From Candidatus Bathyarchaeota archaeon (lineage in GTDB: Archaea > Thermoproteota > Bathyarchaeia > 40CM-2-53-6), in the NCBI GenBank assembly GCA_005888745.1, contig VBBS01000033.1:18128-82127 (forward strand): a stretch of 64,000 bases of DNA, given 5' to 3'. Each line of letters opens with the position of its first letter. The stretch's first letter is position 1. Shown here piece by piece: positions 51,212 to 60,389 of this stretch. A model generated the notes under the pieces. The model was not told the DNA's origin. It made no database searches and saw only the letters and a program-made list of their open reading frames with translations. A program made the position numbers and the translations under genes.

Positions 51212-51616
51212 ATGAGTGAGGCAGCGATAGAAAAGGTAGTTACTGAGATCAACGGTTTCCGCCAGAGGCTAGCTATGCTGAAGGAGGAATACGCCAGGGC
51301 CAACCGGGCCATGGCTGATAAGATGGCCCAACTCGGAGAGAATCTCACCCGAAGAGTCCGGGACCTCAGAGACCAGGTCACTACTGCTCCTCAGAACCTG
51401 CTTGGACTAGAGAGTCGTTTCATGTCTGGCGATATTCCGGAACAGGAGTACAAGTCGACAAGAGAGGAGTACCGGAACCAACTTCAAACGAACCTACGCA
51501 GCATCGACGAGATCCGCAGCCTTCTTATGGTCATGAGCCAACTCGAGTTGCGACCTGGTACCCCGGGCGGAACTGGCCAGGGGGGCATGTCTCCGCGCCC
51601 CTCACCAACCGATTAG
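51212..51616 (+). CDS. Coiled-coil protein, unknown
   Basis: 134 residues, almost all helical: EKVVTEINGFRQRLAMLKEEYARANRAMADKMAQL, then LRDQVTTAPQNLLGLESRFMSGDIPEQEYKSTREEYRNQL, and a Gly/Pro-rich tail. The FMSGDIPEQEYKSTREEY segment resembles short SHOCT-like helices. A structural or scaffolding role is likely, but nothing specific. ATG start at 51212 with a TTTATCG box about 34 bases upstream. Confidence 0.6.
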   Translation: MSEAAIEKVVTEINGFRQRLAMLKEEYARANRAMADKMAQLGENLTRRVRDLRDQVTTAPQNLLGLESRFMSGDIPEQEYKSTREEYRNQLQTNLRSIDEIRSLLMVMSQLELRPGTPGGTGQGGMSPRPSPTD

Positions 51617-52332
51617 TTTTGAACTCGACTTACCGTAGCTCTCCTTAGGGAGAGCATCGTCCGTTGCCTTAAACGGACTGAAGGACGGCGAGCGGGAATG
51701 GTTTTCGAGGAAGACGGGACATCGGGGTTGCACGGTTCAGCATGGCTTCGCGTGTTCGTTTGTACTCGTTGATCTCATTATTGTGAAAGGTTCGCTTCGC
51801 TAACTTACCATGTCGTATGAAGAAGATGTATTGGAGAGTCTGGAGGCGATGCGTGAGTTCTCAATGAGACAATCAGAGAGACACTGCTATCGAGGAGGAA
51901 GTTTTTGATCGAACTCGAAAAGGTGAACAAAACATGCAGCAGCGCCCTCCCCGGTACGCTAGACAAGGGGAAAGGCTCCTCAGACAATCCTCAAAGTAAG
52001 ACATCACCAGCAGGGGCTGGGAAAAGCTACGGCGGGATACTTTCCGCCTCGTGAAGGTACGCGGCACCTGAAAAACGACGATCTAGGGAGCCACTAGCAA
52101 AACACAAGCTTGACAATAGTTAGAGGAGAGAAGAGGCTCAATTCTGAGTTGCAGCGTTTGAATCGGACGTGGGAGACCGTAGGCGTCGCCGAAGGCTCAT
52201 CAAATTTACCATATTCTATTGCTACAGTTAAATAGCGTAGGGGTAGAAAGGAGACCTCGGCGGTATTTTGAGGTCGTTTAGAGTAGAAATATACTTTTTT
52301 CCGTAGGAATAAGGAATTCAGCTAGCACGTTC
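51617..52332. other. Gene-poor stretch of about 700 bases
   Basis: It starts with two tandem hairpins. From 51810 a 32-codon frame (MSYEEDVLESLEAMREF) breaks into other frames that still look helical and charged (LSRRKFLIELEKVNKT), perhaps a decayed gene. TATA-like boxes GTTAAATAG (near 52229) and GAAATATAC (near 52287) occur. No intact gene is supported. Confidence 0.4.
51638..51678 (+). terminator. Two adjacent hairpins after the coiled-coil gene
   Basis: GCTCTCC-TTAG-GGAGAGC (51638-51655) is followed 3 bases later by GTCCGTT-gcctta-AACGGAC (51659-51678). Both have perfect 7-bp stems. They may end the transcript, or be part of a small RNA; no T-run follows. Confidence 0.35.
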
Positions 52333-52468
52333 ATGGTAACCATCCCGAAGGCGCTCCGAGCGCTAGCCGACCTTGTTAGACAAGGGCGATGCGGACAATC
52401 TAATAACCTTGTTACCTAAAAAAGGTAGCTTCCTCAAAGGCAACTCGCATGGCAGCAAGAAAGCTTAG
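52333..52468 (+). pseudogene. AbrB-like DNA-binding protein fragment, frameshifted
   Basis: Frame one from ATG 52333 reads MVTIPKALRALADL, the AbrB swapped-hairpin N-terminus; after one extra base near 52372 the second frame reads LLDKGDADNLITLLPKKGSF with the expected G-D turn. Together they make a complete small antitoxin/regulator domain. Each frame alone is too short to be listed. The 3' end overlaps the next gene's start. No toxin gene is adjacent. Confidence 0.5.
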
Positions 52469-53132
52469 TTTCACACGACTCGACCAGGGAAAACCACTCC
52501 TCAATCGAGGAACACTCGACCAATATCGACTAGTTGTGGTTTGCGTCCGAGGGAATGTCAGCATCAAGGAAACAATGAGCCTCATTCTAAAGGAAGCAAT
52601 CGGACCTGAAGGACCCTGCCCGACCCTCGTGCTTGGACCAACCGCGCCTGAGGAGCTCTCTACCGATTGGACAGGTAAGGTAGGATGGATTACCTTCGTT
52701 GACGGAACATCCATGGCTCACCCTTCCACGAATGTAGAGATTATCTCCCCTGACAACTTGTTGGAGATCAACCTATTCATCGAAAAAGCCTCCCAGGGAG
52801 AAGGAGCGCAAGTGATTCTCGGCGATTTTCTCGACAACATCATCAAGAGCATTGGATCTCCTGAGAGCTTCTACTCATTCTTCTGCCAATTGGCCTCGAG
52901 GGTCCGGCTTAGAAAGAGAACCGCGATTTTGGTGATCAAGGAGGACATACACGAGAAGCCGATGGTCGAGATGGTCAAACGATTCGCCGACATTGTCCTT
53001 GAATTCCGTGACCAAGACAATGAAGGCGCATTAAGTGTCGAAATGAGGACGCTAAATTTTGCCGATAATATCTACACGAGATGGTTACCCTTTCCACAGG
53101 CTCTAAGACCACTTTGCATGAATTACACCTAA
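52449..53132 (+). CDS. Archaeal protein of unknown function, possible inactive RecA/KaiC-like fold
   Basis: 227 residues with alternating strands and helices (YRLVVVCVRGN, PTLVLGPTAPEEL, GKVGWITFVDG, AQVILGDFLDNIIKSI, TAILVIKEDIHE, FADIVLEFRDQ). The end ALSVEMRTLNFADNIYTRWLPF resembles the terminal strand of archaeal KaiC/DUF835-type ATPases, but no Walker A is present. ATG 52449. It precedes the biotin ligase gene; a link to carboxylase is not evident. Confidence 0.6.
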   Translation: MAARKLSFTRLDQGKPLLNRGTLDQYRLVVVCVRGNVSIKETMSLILKEAIGPEGPCPTLVLGPTAPEELSTDWTGKVGWITFVDGTSMAHPSTNVEIISPDNLLEINLFIEKASQGEGAQVILGDFLDNIIKSIGSPESFYSFFCQLASRVRLRKRTAILVIKEDIHEKPMVEMVKRFADIVLEFRDQDNEGALSVEMRTLNFADNIYTRWLPFPQALRPLCMNYT

Positions 53133-53169
53133 AAACCGAGGATTCAGCCCAACGTTCTGGGGCTGCAGC

Positions 53170-53880
53170 CTGAAGATCATCAGATACAAACGGATCTCCT
53201 CAACGAACACTGAGGCAAAGACCCTTGCCGAAGAAGGCGCTGCCGAATGGACCATTATTGTCTCTGAGGTTCAGACACACGGCCGAGGCCGATCAGGACG
53301 AACTTGGAAATCGCCTAAGGGCGGATTGTGGTTTTCAGTAATCATCAGACCAAGAATACCAGCTGAACAGGTCCCCCTTCTCCAGTTCTTGTTCGCAAAT
53401 GCACTCCGAAGGGCGATCGAGAGAGTATTCGGCGTCCATCTAGAGGTAAAATGGCCTAACGACCTAGTAGTCAACTGGAAGAAACTAGCGGGCATACTCA
53501 TCGAAACAAAGATCAGCGGTTCAAAAGTCGGGTACGTGATCGTCGGGATTGGCCTCAATGTGAATTTGACGGCCAAAGACCTACCGATTGGAGCGACATC
53601 AATCTTCATGGCAAGTAAAAAGCATTTCAGTTTGGAAAAGACGATGAGCTCAGTCCTAACGGCCTTGGAAGGACATTACAATGCCATCGAAGACAAGAAA
53701 TCTGTCCTTAGTGATTGGTGGAATCATTGCGCCCACCGAATGAAACCAGTAATAATTGAAACAGGCAACGGTCTCGTACGCGGAAAATGTGTTGGAGTGA
53801 ACCTGGACGGAAGCATCATCGTCAAGACAGATAAGGGAAACGTAGTGGTTACCGATGGGACGTTGCGATCTGACGTATGA
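53170..53880 (+). CDS. birA: Biotin--[acetyl-CoA-carboxylase] ligase, apparent CTG start
   Basis: The conserved biotin-binding loop GRGRSGRTW and KWPNDLVVNWKKLAGILIETK define biotin protein ligase, which attaches biotin to the carrier lysine. The ORF track begins at TTG 53326, after the GRGRSGR loop. The same frame upstream reads KIIRYKRISSTNTEAKTLAEEG and reaches a CTG at 53170; no ATG, GTG or TTG occurs between it and an upstream TGA. With this start it has 236 residues, normal for a ligase without DNA-binding domain. Its substrate is encoded 3 genes downstream. Confidence 0.88.
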   Translation: MKIIRYKRISSTNTEAKTLAEEGAAEWTIIVSEVQTHGRGRSGRTWKSPKGGLWFSVIIRPRIPAEQVPLLQFLFANALRRAIERVFGVHLEVKWPNDLVVNWKKLAGILIETKISGSKVGYVIVGIGLNVNLTAKDLPIGATSIFMASKKHFSLEKTMSSVLTALEGHYNAIEDKKSVLSDWWNHCAHRMKPVIIETGNGLVRGKCVGVNLDGSIIVKTDKGNVVVTDGTLRSDV

Positions 53881-53934
53881 GCCTGTCTTCCGCACTTTAA
53901 TACGAGAAGCCCATCCAACGAGCGACAATCGACC

Positions 53935-55482
53935 ATGACGATGAAGGAACTGTCCAAGGAGCTCAGCGATCTCAGACAAAAATCTGAGGCTGGTGGTGGT
54001 AAGGACAAGATCGAGGATCAACATTCGAAGGGAAAGATGACCGCCAGAGAGAGAATTGTTGCACTTGTCGACCCTGGCAGTTTCGTAGAAATGGACCGCT
54101 TCGCAGTTCACCAAACCGCCGACTTTGGCATGGCCGAGAAGAAGATACTCGGAGACGGGGTCGTAACGGGCCACGCCAAGATTGATGGAAGAACAGTCTA
54201 CCTGTTCTCTCACGACTTTACCGTCTTCGGAGGATCTCTCGGAGAAATGTTCGCCCGTAAGGTCACCAAGATCATGGATCTCGCCCTCAAAACAGGCGTT
54301 CCGGTCATAGGGATCAACGATTCTGGAGGCGCGAGAATCCAAGAAGGGGTTGTCAGTCTGGGTGGTTATGCTGAGATATTCTTTCGGAACGTCCTTGCAT
54401 CAGGAGTGATCCCTCAGATATCAGCTGTTATGGGTCCGTGCGCGGGAGGTGCGGTGTATTCCCCCGCCATGACCGATTTCACGATTATGGTCGACAAGAC
54501 CAGTTACATGTTCATAACAGGACCCGATGTGATCAAGGCTGTTCTCAACCAGGACGTTAGCTTCGAAGAGCTCGGCGGAGCAAGACTTCACAACAGCAAG
54601 AGTGGTGTCGCGCACTTTTTCGCACAGAACGAGCAGGAAGGGCTGCAACAAATCCGGAAACTATTGAGCTTCATCCCATCCAACAACACCGAAGACCCTC
54701 CCAGAGCAAAACCGAAGCCTCCCTCCACCGACAAAGAAGAACTCAACGACATTCTCCCAGACAATCCTGACAAAGCCTACGACATGCAGGAGATCATAAC
54801 CCGAATTGTCGATGGAAGTGAACTGTTGGAGATACAACCACTCTGGGCTCAGAACATGATCATCGGACTCGCCAGACTCAATGGATACTCGATCGGAATT
54901 GTTGCGAACCAGCCGAAGGTCAACGCTGGGACCCTCGACATCGATTCGTCCGTCAAAGCAGCGCGATTCGTCAGATTCTGTGACGCATTCAATATTCCCA
55001 TCCTAACTCTGGTGGATGTTCCCGGGTTCTTGCCAGGAATAGATCAGGAGCACAATGGGATCATCCGTCACGGGTCCAAACTCCTCTACGCATATTGCGA
55101 AGCATCAGTTCCCAAACTTACAATCATCGTACGGAAGGCATATGGAGGCGCCTACGACGTCCTCGGAAGCAAGCATATCAGAGCTGACGTCAACCTTGCG
55201 TGGCCCTCTGCCGAGATCGCCGTAATGGGACCTGAGGCAGCGATCAACATAATCTTCCGCAACGAAATAGCAAAAGCGAAAGATACCCTAACCGAGAAAC
55301 GGAAACTTGTCAAAGAATATCGCGAAAAATTCAGCAACCCATACATTGCCGCAGGAAGAGGATATGTAGACGATGTCATCGAACCGTCGGAAACAAGGGA
55401 AGCCTTGATCAAATATCTTGAGGCAGTAAAAACGAAGAGAGAGGCCCGCCCTCCCCGCAAGCACGGCAACATACCGCTCTAG
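53935..55482 (+). CDS. pccB: Acyl-CoA carboxylase carboxyltransferase subunit (PccB/AccD-like)
   Basis: 515 residues, crotonase-like carboxyltransferase: [66 protein letters not shown] (oxyanion hole), and [23 protein letters not shown] with [14 protein letters not shown] (second oxyanion hole). It transfers carboxyl from carboxybiotin to acetyl- or propionyl-CoA to give malonyl- or methylmalonyl-CoA. A TATA-like CTTTAATACG lies about 40 bases upstream. First of three carboxylase subunit genes. Confidence 0.94.
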   Translation: MTMKELSKELSDLRQKSEAGGGKDKIEDQHSKGKMTARERIVALVDPGSFVEMDRFAVHQTADFGMAEKKILGDGVVTGHAKIDGRTVYLFSHDFTVFGGSLGEMFARKVTKIMDLALKTGVPVIGINDSGGARIQEGVVSLGGYAEIFFRNVLASGVIPQISAVMGPCAGGAVYSPAMTDFTIMVDKTSYMFITGPDVIKAVLNQDVSFEELGGARLHNSKSGVAHFFAQNEQEGLQQIRKLLSFIPSNNTEDPPRAKPKPPSTDKEELNDILPDNPDKAYDMQEIITRIVDGSELLEIQPLWAQNMIIGLARLNGYSIGIVANQPKVNAGTLDIDSSVKAARFVRFCDAFNIPILTLVDVPGFLPGIDQEHNGIIRHGSKLLYAYCEASVPKLTIIVRKAYGGAYDVLGSKHIRADVNLAWPSAEIAVMGPEAAINIIFRNEIAKAKDTLTEKRKLVKEYREKFSNPYIAAGRGYVDDVIEPSETREALIKYLEAVKTKREARPPRKHGNIPL

Positions 55483-55497
55483 TCCGGATCCCACCAG

Positions 55498-57012
55498 ATG
55501 TTCAGAAAGATCCTTATCGCCAATCGCGGAGAGATCGCCGTTAGAATCATACGAACCTGCAGGAAACTAGGAATCAAGACTGTAGCAGTCTATTCAGAAC
55601 CTGACATAGAGTCACAGCACGTCACTTACGCTGACGAAGCCTACCACATCGGGCCCGGACAGCCATCTGAAAGCTACCTAAACATCCCAAAGGTTGTCAA
55701 GGTTGCAAAGACATCCAGAGTCGAGGCAGTGCATCCGGGCTACGGTTTTCTGGCGGAAAATCCCGAATTTGCACGAGGATGCGAAGAAGCAGGCCTCGTT
55801 TTCATCGGACCAAGGAGCAAGATACTAGCTTCAGCCGCCAACAAATTTGAATCCAAGGAGACGGCCCAACGGGCAGGCGTTCCCATTATCCCTGGGTCGA
55901 AACTCGAGATTGAGAAGGTGGAAGAGGCGGAAGCCGAGGCAAATCGCCTAGGGTTCCCAATACTGGTCAAAGCCTCCTACGGGGGAGGCGGAAGAGGCAT
56001 GAGAATCGTCAAGACCGCACGAGAATTACGGAGAGCTTTCGGGCTTGCAGCCTCCGAGGCAGAAGTAGCCTTTGGTCGTTCAGAACTCTATCTGGAAAAA
56101 CACCTGAAGAATCCACGACACATTGAAGTCCAGATTATCGTGGGTCCAAGAGGACGTTTGGTTCAACTCGGCGAAAGAGAATGCTCACTTCAGAGACGCC
56201 ATCAGAAAATTCTGGAAGAGACACCCGCTCCATGTCTGGATTCGGCAGCCAGGAAACGACTCGTGTCGATGGCCTTGAAAATTGCAAAGGCGACAAGATA
56301 CGAGAATGCAGGAACAGTGGAGTTTGTGAGATCAGAGCAAGGCGACTTTTACTATATGGAGATAAACAAGAGGATACAAGTGGAGCATCTCATTTCAGAG
56401 ATGGTGACTGGAGTTGATATCGTCGAGCAGCAGATACGGATAGCCTACGGTGACGGTCTCGGGCTTTCTCAAGAAGAAGTCCAGTTCAATGGCGCGGCCA
56501 TGAATTGCAGGATCAACGCCGAGGATCCGTCGAGAAACTTTGCCCCCGCACCGGGACGGATAGAAGAATTCGTCCCGCCAGCCGGCCCCGGTATCAGGGT
56601 CGATACAGCCTTGTTCAACGGAATGGTTGTCCCGGAGTATTACGATTCGCTAATCGCGAAGATTGCATCGCACGGACGAACACGGGACGAAGCGATTCAG
56701 AGACTCAAGGGCGCTTTGAGTGAGACTATCATCGCCGGGATCGAGACGACCATTCCCGTCCATCAAACCATTCTGGAAGACGAGGGCTTTGTCGGCGGTG
56801 ACTACCATACTCAACTCCTCGATAACAAAATCTCCGCGTGGGATTTCAGTCCACACGTGTCGGAAGAGGAGATCGCGATGCTCCACTTGACACTGAACTA
56901 CCCCTCATCAAGACGGGACAAAATCCAATTACAAGCCAGTCAGAGCAAATGGAGAACCAATCCACAAATACAACCAACACCGAGGAAACCCCTCTTTGTC
57001 GAAGGACTCTAA
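55498..57012 (+). CDS. accC: Biotin carboxylase subunit
   Basis: 504 residues, ATP-grasp enzyme: FRKILIANRGEIAVRIIRTCRKLGI, HPGYGFLAENPEFARGCEEAGL, KASYGGGGRGMRIV (glycine loop), GERECSLQRRHQKILEETPAP, EINKRIQVEHLISEMVTGVDIVEQQI. Note that most homologues have MN-x-R-x-Q-VEH here (EMN), so the IN reading is a small variation. It carboxylates biotin with bicarbonate and ATP. 15 bases after pccB and overlapping the biotin carrier gene by 17 bases. Confidence 0.95.
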   Translation: MFRKILIANRGEIAVRIIRTCRKLGIKTVAVYSEPDIESQHVTYADEAYHIGPGQPSESYLNIPKVVKVAKTSRVEAVHPGYGFLAENPEFARGCEEAGLVFIGPRSKILASAANKFESKETAQRAGVPIIPGSKLEIEKVEEAEAEANRLGFPILVKASYGGGGRGMRIVKTARELRRAFGLAASEAEVAFGRSELYLEKHLKNPRHIEVQIIVGPRGRLVQLGERECSLQRRHQKILEETPAPCLDSAARKRLVSMALKIAKATRYENAGTVEFVRSEQGDFYYMEINKRIQVEHLISEMVTGVDIVEQQIRIAYGDGLGLSQEEVQFNGAAMNCRINAEDPSRNFAPAPGRIEEFVPPAGPGIRVDTALFNGMVVPEYYDSLIAKIASHGRTRDEAIQRLKGALSETIIAGIETTIPVHQTILEDEGFVGGDYHTQLLDNKISAWDFSPHVSEEEIAMLHLTLNYPSSRRDKIQLQASQSKWRTNPQIQPTPRKPLFVEGL

Positions 57013-57529
57013 TCAGATCCATCGCCTCACTGTCAGCGGAAAAACCTGGCTCGTGACTGAGCTCGACAGAAAGAACATGGTTCAGAGGGTCGAGGTTGAC
57101 GACGAAGAACTGAGCATTCGGATCCTCAAAGAGCCGTCAGTTGACCAGCCAAACCTGCTGGCGAGTATTGCTGGCAGGGTTTTCATCGGGAAATTGGAGG
57201 AGAGCGGCGAGGGAAGTGGCTACGTTGTCCGACTAAATGGAAGACTATTCAAGATAAGCCTGGAGGGAGGCCAACAAAAGGCTCAGAACTCAGGAGCAAT
57301 TGCGGCCGTTCTTGGGCCGATGGTCATAACTGCGCCAATGAGCGGGAGAATTGTCTCGCTAAAAGCATCTCCCGAACTATTAGTACATGAAGGCGAGCCC
57401 ATAGCTGTGCTAGAGGCAATGAAGATGGAGAATGAAATAGCAGCGCCGAAAACTGGTACTGTGAGAGAAGTCTACGTCAAGCCAGGAGCTTTGGTGAAGG
57501 CTGGGGACCGCTTATGCCTGATCATTTGA
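56996..57529 (+). CDS. Biotin carboxyl carrier protein subunit
   Basis: 177 residues. The C-terminal biotinyl domain has APMSGRIVSLKASPELLVHEGEPIAVLEAMKMENEI, with biotinylated lysine K143 in EAMKMEN, then TGTVREVYVKPGALVKAGDRL. The N-terminal half is the acyl-CoA carboxylase linker (BT-like) domain. Start TTG 56996 lies inside the accC tail. With pccB and accC it forms the three-part archaeal acyl-CoA carboxylase; BirA is on the same strand upstream. Confidence 0.93.
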   Translation: MSKDSNQIHRLTVSGKTWLVTELDRKNMVQRVEVDDEELSIRILKEPSVDQPNLLASIAGRVFIGKLEESGEGSGYVVRLNGRLFKISLEGGQQKAQNSGAIAAVLGPMVITAPMSGRIVSLKASPELLVHEGEPIAVLEAMKMENEIAAPKTGTVREVYVKPGALVKAGDRLCLII

Positions 57530-57537
57530 TTGTCGTA

Positions 57538-59547
57538 TCATCTCCCCTGGATTATCGAAAGAAGTCCTCTGTAGAAATCGAGAGATTCGGGATTTGCCAA
57601 AGCATCACGATTCGTTACAGGCCTGTTGTTCACGATATTCGCAACCGCAACCTCAACTTTCTTCATGTTGAGCGTATACGGAATATCAGGCACCTCAAAT
57701 ATCAACGCCGGAACATGCTTCGGGGAGGCTTCTTCCCGAACTGATCTCCTAATCCTCTCCTTCAGCTCCTCGGTTAGATAGTGGTTCGGGGCTAGTTTGA
57801 CGAACAGAATGATCCTCTGGTCTCCGCCCCAGTTCTGACCTACAGCCAAGCTATCGGCGACCTCGGGGAACCTCTCCACCACGTTGTAGATTTCTGAAGT
57901 GCCGACCCGGACCCCGGACGCCTTTATCACAGCGTCAGATCGACCAAGGAAAGTGTATCCACCGGTATCGCCGTGAACGAGAACATAGTCGCCATGTCTC
58001 CAGACGTTCTTGCCCTTGGCCCTATAATATTCGAAGTAGGCTTCCCGGTACCTCTTGTTGTCGGGATCGTTCCAGAAGTACAGAGGCATTGGCGGAGCAG
58101 GAGCCTCGCAGACCAGCTCGCCCATCGTGTCGACGACAGGATCACCATTCTCATCATACACGTTGATCTTCATCCCAAGTCCCGGGCCCTGAAGCTCGCC
58201 GCCGTAAACCGGCGATATTGGTACACCGCCGGCGAAACAACCGTTGATATCCGTGCCTCCTGAGATCGAGTTGAGATGTAGATCTTCTTTGACTTCTTTG
58301 TAGACCCACTCGAACCCATCAGCAGAAAGAGGAGACCCCGTCTGGGAAATCTCCTTAAGCGATGACAGGTCGTAATCCTGGCCAGGTCTAGCTCTTATCG
58401 TTCTGAGATGATTGATGTAACTGGCGCTCAATCCCATGATCGTCAGCCTCTCCTCTTGAACTAACCTCCACATCGCTCCCCAGTCAGGGTACAAGGGATT
58501 TCCATCGTGCAAGACAACCGTTGCTCCCACTGCGAGGCAGCTCATCAGCCAGTTCCACATCATCCAGCTCGGCGAGGTAATGTAGCTGATACGATCAGTC
58601 TTCTTCAAATCAGCATGGAGCAGAACCTCCTTCAACTGATTGACCAGAATCCCCGCCGCTCCCTGAACCATACACTTCGGCCTCCCCGTTGTCCCCGAGG
58701 TAAACATCACATACACTGGATGGTCGGAGGGCAACTGCTCAAAACGAATTTCTCCAATTTCCCCGGTCGATCCGAGCTGATCGAACCCAATTGACCCAGC
58801 AAAGTATTCCCCACCGGGGTTCATCCCCAGATTGGAGACGATCACGACCTTCTCAATCGAAGGAATTGCACCAGCAACCCTCTCGACATTTGACAGAATG
58901 TTGAACTTCCTTCCCTTGTAGGAATACCCGTCAACGGCAACTATGACCTTCGGCTTGATCTGGCCCAGCCGGTCCAACACAGCGCCCGAGCCAAGCTCTG
59001 CACCACAACACGCCCAGATAGCTCCAACACTTGTCGCAGCCAACATGGCGACGACCGCTTCCTCAATGTTGGGCAGGTAGCCTGCTACCCGATCTCCAGG
59101 ACGAACGCCCATCTCGCGGAGAGCATTCGCCACGCGCGCCACTTTTCTATAGAGGCCGGAATACGTCAGGCTTGAACGATCGCGCCCCTCCGATCTTGAG
59201 ACGACCGCGACCCTCTCGTCTCGGAATCTTAGGAGGTTCTCAGCAAAGTTGAGTTGAGCTCCTGGAAACCATTTCGCCCCAGGGAATTTTCCGAGGTCAT
59301 CAACAACCTTCATGAATCTTCCGGACGATACAATGCCTGCATAATCCCAAATGGCGGACCAGAATTCCGAAACACTCTCTATCGACCACCTGTACAGCTC
59401 GGAATATGATAGGAGATTGAGCCGATACTTCTCATTGACAATGGCAAGAAAGCCGGTGAGGTTGGCCTGTCTTACTCGTTCACCAGAAGGAACCCACAGT
59501 GGTTCTCGTCTAACGCCTACTGCAACCAAATCGGCCAACCGCTCCAA
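57538..59547 (-). CDS. Acetoacetyl-CoA synthetase
   Basis: 669 residues of the acyl-CoA synthetase (ANL) family. AMP-binding P-loop YVMFTSGTTGRPKCMVQGAAG, GTDINGCFAGG, GHTGGYTFLGRSDAVIKASGVRVGTSEIYN-type core (here VHGDTGGYTFLGRSD) and C-terminal lysine in TLNMKKVEVAV. The N-terminal WSIESVSEFWSAIWDYAGI and KWFPGAQLNFAENLL segments are characteristic of acetoacetate-CoA ligase. It activates acetoacetate or a related short acid to the CoA ester. Convergent with the BCCP gene (9-base gap). Confidence 0.87.
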   Translation of the reverse strand: MERLADLVAVGVRREPLWVPSGERVRQANLTGFLAIVNEKYRLNLLSYSELYRWSIESVSEFWSAIWDYAGIVSSGRFMKVVDDLGKFPGAKWFPGAQLNFAENLLRFRDERVAVVSRSEGRDRSSLTYSGLYRKVARVANALREMGVRPGDRVAGYLPNIEEAVVAMLAATSVGAIWACCGAELGSGAVLDRLGQIKPKVIVAVDGYSYKGRKFNILSNVERVAGAIPSIEKVVIVSNLGMNPGGEYFAGSIGFDQLGSTGEIGEIRFEQLPSDHPVYVMFTSGTTGRPKCMVQGAAGILVNQLKEVLLHADLKKTDRISYITSPSWMMWNWLMSCLAVGATVVLHDGNPLYPDWGAMWRLVQEERLTIMGLSASYINHLRTIRARPGQDYDLSSLKEISQTGSPLSADGFEWVYKEVKEDLHLNSISGGTDINGCFAGGVPISPVYGGELQGPGLGMKINVYDENGDPVVDTMGELVCEAPAPPMPLYFWNDPDNKRYREAYFEYYRAKGKNVWRHGDYVLVHGDTGGYTFLGRSDAVIKASGVRVGTSEIYNVVERFPEVADSLAVGQNWGGDQRIILFVKLAPNHYLTEELKERIRRSVREEASPKHVPALIFEVPDIPYTLNMKKVEVAVANIVNNRPVTNRDALANPESLDFYRGLLSIIQGR

Positions 59548-59624
59548 TTTGCACTTGATAACTCGTCCGGGTTTCCCTTTGAAGGATTTCTAACTGGATA
59601 ATTTATAGCCTTTCGATCACTCGA

Positions 59625-60353
59625 TTGATCCGAGATGCGTTGACAGTCACTGAGGTAAGACTGCTAACTGATGGCTTTTTCACGCTCGACAAGAGCTTTC
59701 TTGTATTCGGGAAATATCAAGGAACAAAGTACAAGGCGGCGCTCAAGCCACTGTTGATACGAACGGAAAAGGAGAACATCCTTGTGGACACCGGAATCGG
59801 AACGTTGCCACTGAAATACGAGAGGTTTCATGAAGTCATCAGAACCAAAGAAGAACAATTACGATTATCGCTGAAGAAAACAGGGCTAGAGCCTAGCGAC
59901 ATTACGCTGGTGGTGAACACTCATCTACACTTTGATCACTGCGGGAACAATCTTCTCTTTCCCAACGCAAAGTTTCTAGAACAAACGGATGAGATTCGCT
60001 ACGCCTTCTTCCCAGACCGCTTCATGCGAGTGAGCTACTTGCGGGAATTCTTCGATCTCGAAGGAGAATTCGTTCCACTGCGAGGAAGATACACTATTGA
60101 GGATGGGGTAGAGATTGTGCCGACGCCAGGGCATACGATCGGACATCAGTCTGTGATCGTGAAATGGAAGAACCGAAACCTCGTCTACGCAGGAGATGCA
60201 GCTCCTCTACCGGAAAACATCGAGAAACGGAACATCACTGGAATGATCTATAACACGTCACAGGGATTGGAATCAATTGACCTCTTACGAAGGATAGAGA
60301 ACCCGGTATACATCTACTCCCACGACAACGAACAGCTGAGAACTCCTGCCTAG
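59625..60353 (+). CDS. Metallo-beta-lactamase-fold hydrolase (lactonase-like)
   Basis: 242 residues. The zinc motif is VNTHLHFDHCGNN (HxHxDH near residue 98), with later PTPGHTIGHQS, YAGDAAPL and IYSHDNEQ supplying the remaining ligands. N-terminal PLLIRTEKENILVDTGIG fits. It resembles quorum-quenching lactonase/AttM-like MBL proteins; substrate unknown. TTG 59625 is used; a TTG at 59640 also fits the TTTATAG box near 59600. Divergent from acetoacetyl-CoA synthetase. Confidence 0.85.
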   Translation: MIRDALTVTEVRLLTDGFFTLDKSFLVFGKYQGTKYKAALKPLLIRTEKENILVDTGIGTLPLKYERFHEVIRTKEEQLRLSLKKTGLEPSDITLVVNTHLHFDHCGNNLLFPNAKFLEQTDEIRYAFFPDRFMRVSYLREFFDLEGEFVPLRGRYTIEDGVEIVPTPGHTIGHQSVIVKWKNRNLVYAGDAAPLPENIEKRNITGMIYNTSQGLESIDLLRRIENPVYIYSHDNEQLRTPA

Positions 60354-60389
60354 ATCTCGCTGGTTCCAATCTTCAGAACTCGATACAGC

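Noticed and set aside
51810-51908. MSYEEDVLESLEAMREF small frame
   Set aside because: Breaks after 32 codons; adjacent frames look helical but no consistent gene could be assembled, so only mentioned in the gap entry.
53656-54342. 228-aa minus-strand ORF across birA and pccB
   Set aside because: Exact shadow of two strongly conserved genes on the plus strand.
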